Part shown: positions 62,800-64,000 of the stretch, piece by piece
Position numbering within the stretch: the first letter of the stretch is position 1
Layout of the letters: each line of letters starts with the position of its first letter
NCBI GenBank assembly: GCA_034508935.3
Contig: CM067444.1
Coordinates: forward strand, 54,363,884 to 54,427,883
Direction of reading: 5' to 3'
Source: Berghia stephanieae
Taxonomy: Eukaryota; Mollusca; Gastropoda; Nudibranchia; Aeolidiidae
DNA: 64,000 bases
Program-made: the position numbers and the translations under genes
Notes under the pieces: model-generated
What the model saw: only the letters and a program-made list of their open reading frames with translations
The model's database searches: none
Told to the model about the DNA's origin: nothing

Positions 62800-63585
62800 T
62801 TACCTATTCAACATAAGAACCATTAAGTTCAACACATTTCTGCATTCGATGTACCCAATGGTCAAAGATGGTGACCATTGTCTGTTTGTCCAAGGCCATG
62901 ATTGCATTCCTCATCGCCTCTTGAATCTGGTCCTCATCTTCAAATCGTTGACCTCGTAGCAATTCTTTCACCTTAGGGAAGAGATTGAAGTTACATGGAG
63001 GCAATATCATGTGAATTCGAGGGGGGGGGTCCCATAATTCTCACGAGTAGTCGTCGAGAAGTTCGTTCACAACTCATGACGTGAACGCACAATTGTTTTT
63101 GCTTTGTCAACAAATGAGAATCCCACTTTGCGAACACCCTTTTCTTGCCAAGTTCATTGGTCTATATTCTGCAAACGGTTGTAATGGGCACACCAACAAG
63201 TTCATTTATCTACCTGCAAGTTCTTGAATTTTCTTCCGCAACAGCTCTCACAACAGTATAGTCACAAGTGAGAACAGGGGTCTCCCAGTGTGTTCCTCAT
63301 CCTGCATGCCAGATCTCCCATCTTCAAATTCCCTGACCCACCTTCTACCAGTTTGAATTGAAGGAATATTGTACTCAAAAAACTGTACAGAAATCGCAGT
63401 GTATTTAGACAGCAGACTTGCCGAGAAGAGTAGTTGAAAATTTGATGAAACCCCTAGCAATGCAGTGCGAGAACATTGCATCAATGTTTTGCTCTGCCAT
63501 TTTTCTTTGATTACGAATGGACAAGAAGCAAAAATACAGCAAACTTGCCATGTCGTAGCTCTATGACACGACAACAAATATATAT
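62800..63585 (-). mobile_element. Mariner-like DNA transposon, internally deleted transposase
   Basis: On the minus strand an N-terminal part PSIQTGRRWVREFEDGRSGM, QDEEHTGRP, then VVRAVAEENSRTC and INELVGVPITTVCRI, is typical of the mariner helix-turn-helix region. It jumps to the C-terminal part PCNFNLFPKVKELLRGQRFE and DHWVHRMQKCVELNGSYVE-stop. The catalytic DDD/DDE core between them is missing, and the remaining frame has at least two stops. I could not fix the terminal inverted repeats. Confidence 0.82.
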
Positions 63586-63630
63586 TATACTTGAAATTTA
63601 ATATCGAGATTTCTTAGATAGAAGGACATA

Positions 63631-63821
63631 TTGTCTCAAATTTTGGTAGGTTTAGGTTGCTAATTAACGAAGTTATAGATGGAAACTTAATTTGGAAACA
63701 CACCTCGTATCACTACTGTTACTACTACTACCTACTGCTGCTGCTAGTACTACCACTACTACTACTACTACTACTAGTACTAGTACTACTACTGCTGCTA
63801 CTACTACTACTACTACGACTA

Positions 63822-63862
<41 letters not shown>

Positions 63863-63915
63863 ATATACTACTACTACCACCACTACTATTACTACTACTA
63901 CTACTACTACTACTA
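63631..63915. repeat. Dispersed repeat R2 with (ACT)n block, copy 2
   Basis: TTGTCTCAAATTTTGGTAGG, TTTAGGTTGCTAATTAACGA, CACCTCGTATCACTACTGTT and a 190-bp ACT block match 59806-60057. Confidence 0.88.
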
Positions 63916-64000
63916 CAGTCCACTCCGGATAATCACAACTCAGTTAATCGCAACATTTCTCAAGAAACGGAATTAATTCTATATAAAAGTCACTGGTTAA
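63916..64000 (+). mobile_element. Left end of a second pogo/Tigger-like transposon, cut by window edge
   Basis: CAGTCCACTCCGGATAATCA, CAACTCAGTTAATCGCAACA begins right after a TA. CAGT termini with 'GGATAATC' are a hallmark of pogo/Tigger inverted repeats. The remainder lies beyond the window. Confidence 0.55.

Overview
The window is nuclear DNA from an animal with motile cilia. It is AT-rich, its genes have many short exons, and it is loaded with ATT, AAG, AT, AG, CAT and ACT microsatellites. The mixture of 5S-derived and tRNA-derived SINEs, CR1/I-type LINEs, mariner and pogo-like DNA transposons suggests a marine invertebrate, perhaps a lophotrochozoan such as a mollusc. The sequence alone does not fix the taxon.

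Three host genes can be read exon by exon. (1) Positions 2067-28638, plus strand: the C-terminal ~1,600 residues of SPAG17/PF6, a central-apparatus protein of the ciliary axoneme, in 30 exons with the 5' part outside the window. (2) Positions 40992-46416, minus strand: a complete five-exon ISCU, the mitochondrial iron-sulfur cluster scaffold (166 aa). (3) Positions 46673-60938, plus strand: a complete eleven-exon parkin, the RBR E3 ubiquitin ligase of mitophagy (424 aa). ISCU and parkin start head to head with only 256 bp between their ATGs, so they probably share a bidirectional promoter. Both act on mitochondria.

The gap between SPAG17 and ISCU (28639-40991) is occupied by mobile DNA. A minus-strand I-group LINE (EN-RT-RNase H) is fronted by two 841-bp near-identical tandem units that look like 5' promoter monomers. 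After it come SINE copies, a 1.2-kb pogo/Tigger-like element with clear inverted ends and TA target duplication, and an AT/AG microsatellite. Parkin intron 4 carries a CR1 LINE into which a second, oppositely oriented LINE has jumped. Parkin intron 5 carries a third LINE fragment. Downstream of parkin lie an internally deleted mariner, a mobile repeat carrying an ACT microsatellite, and the first ~85 bp of another pogo-like element cut by the window edge.

The least ordinary signals are these: the tandem 5' monomers directly upstream of the LINE ORF2; the 3' tail shared by a tRNA SINE and the nested LINE; several foldback palindromes; the ISCU-parkin divergent pair; threonine in place of the PINK1-target serine of parkin; a tandem duplication of the last parkin coding segment; and a GC-AG intron in SPAG17. 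No bacterial-type system, CRISPR array, functional tRNA or functional rRNA gene was seen.
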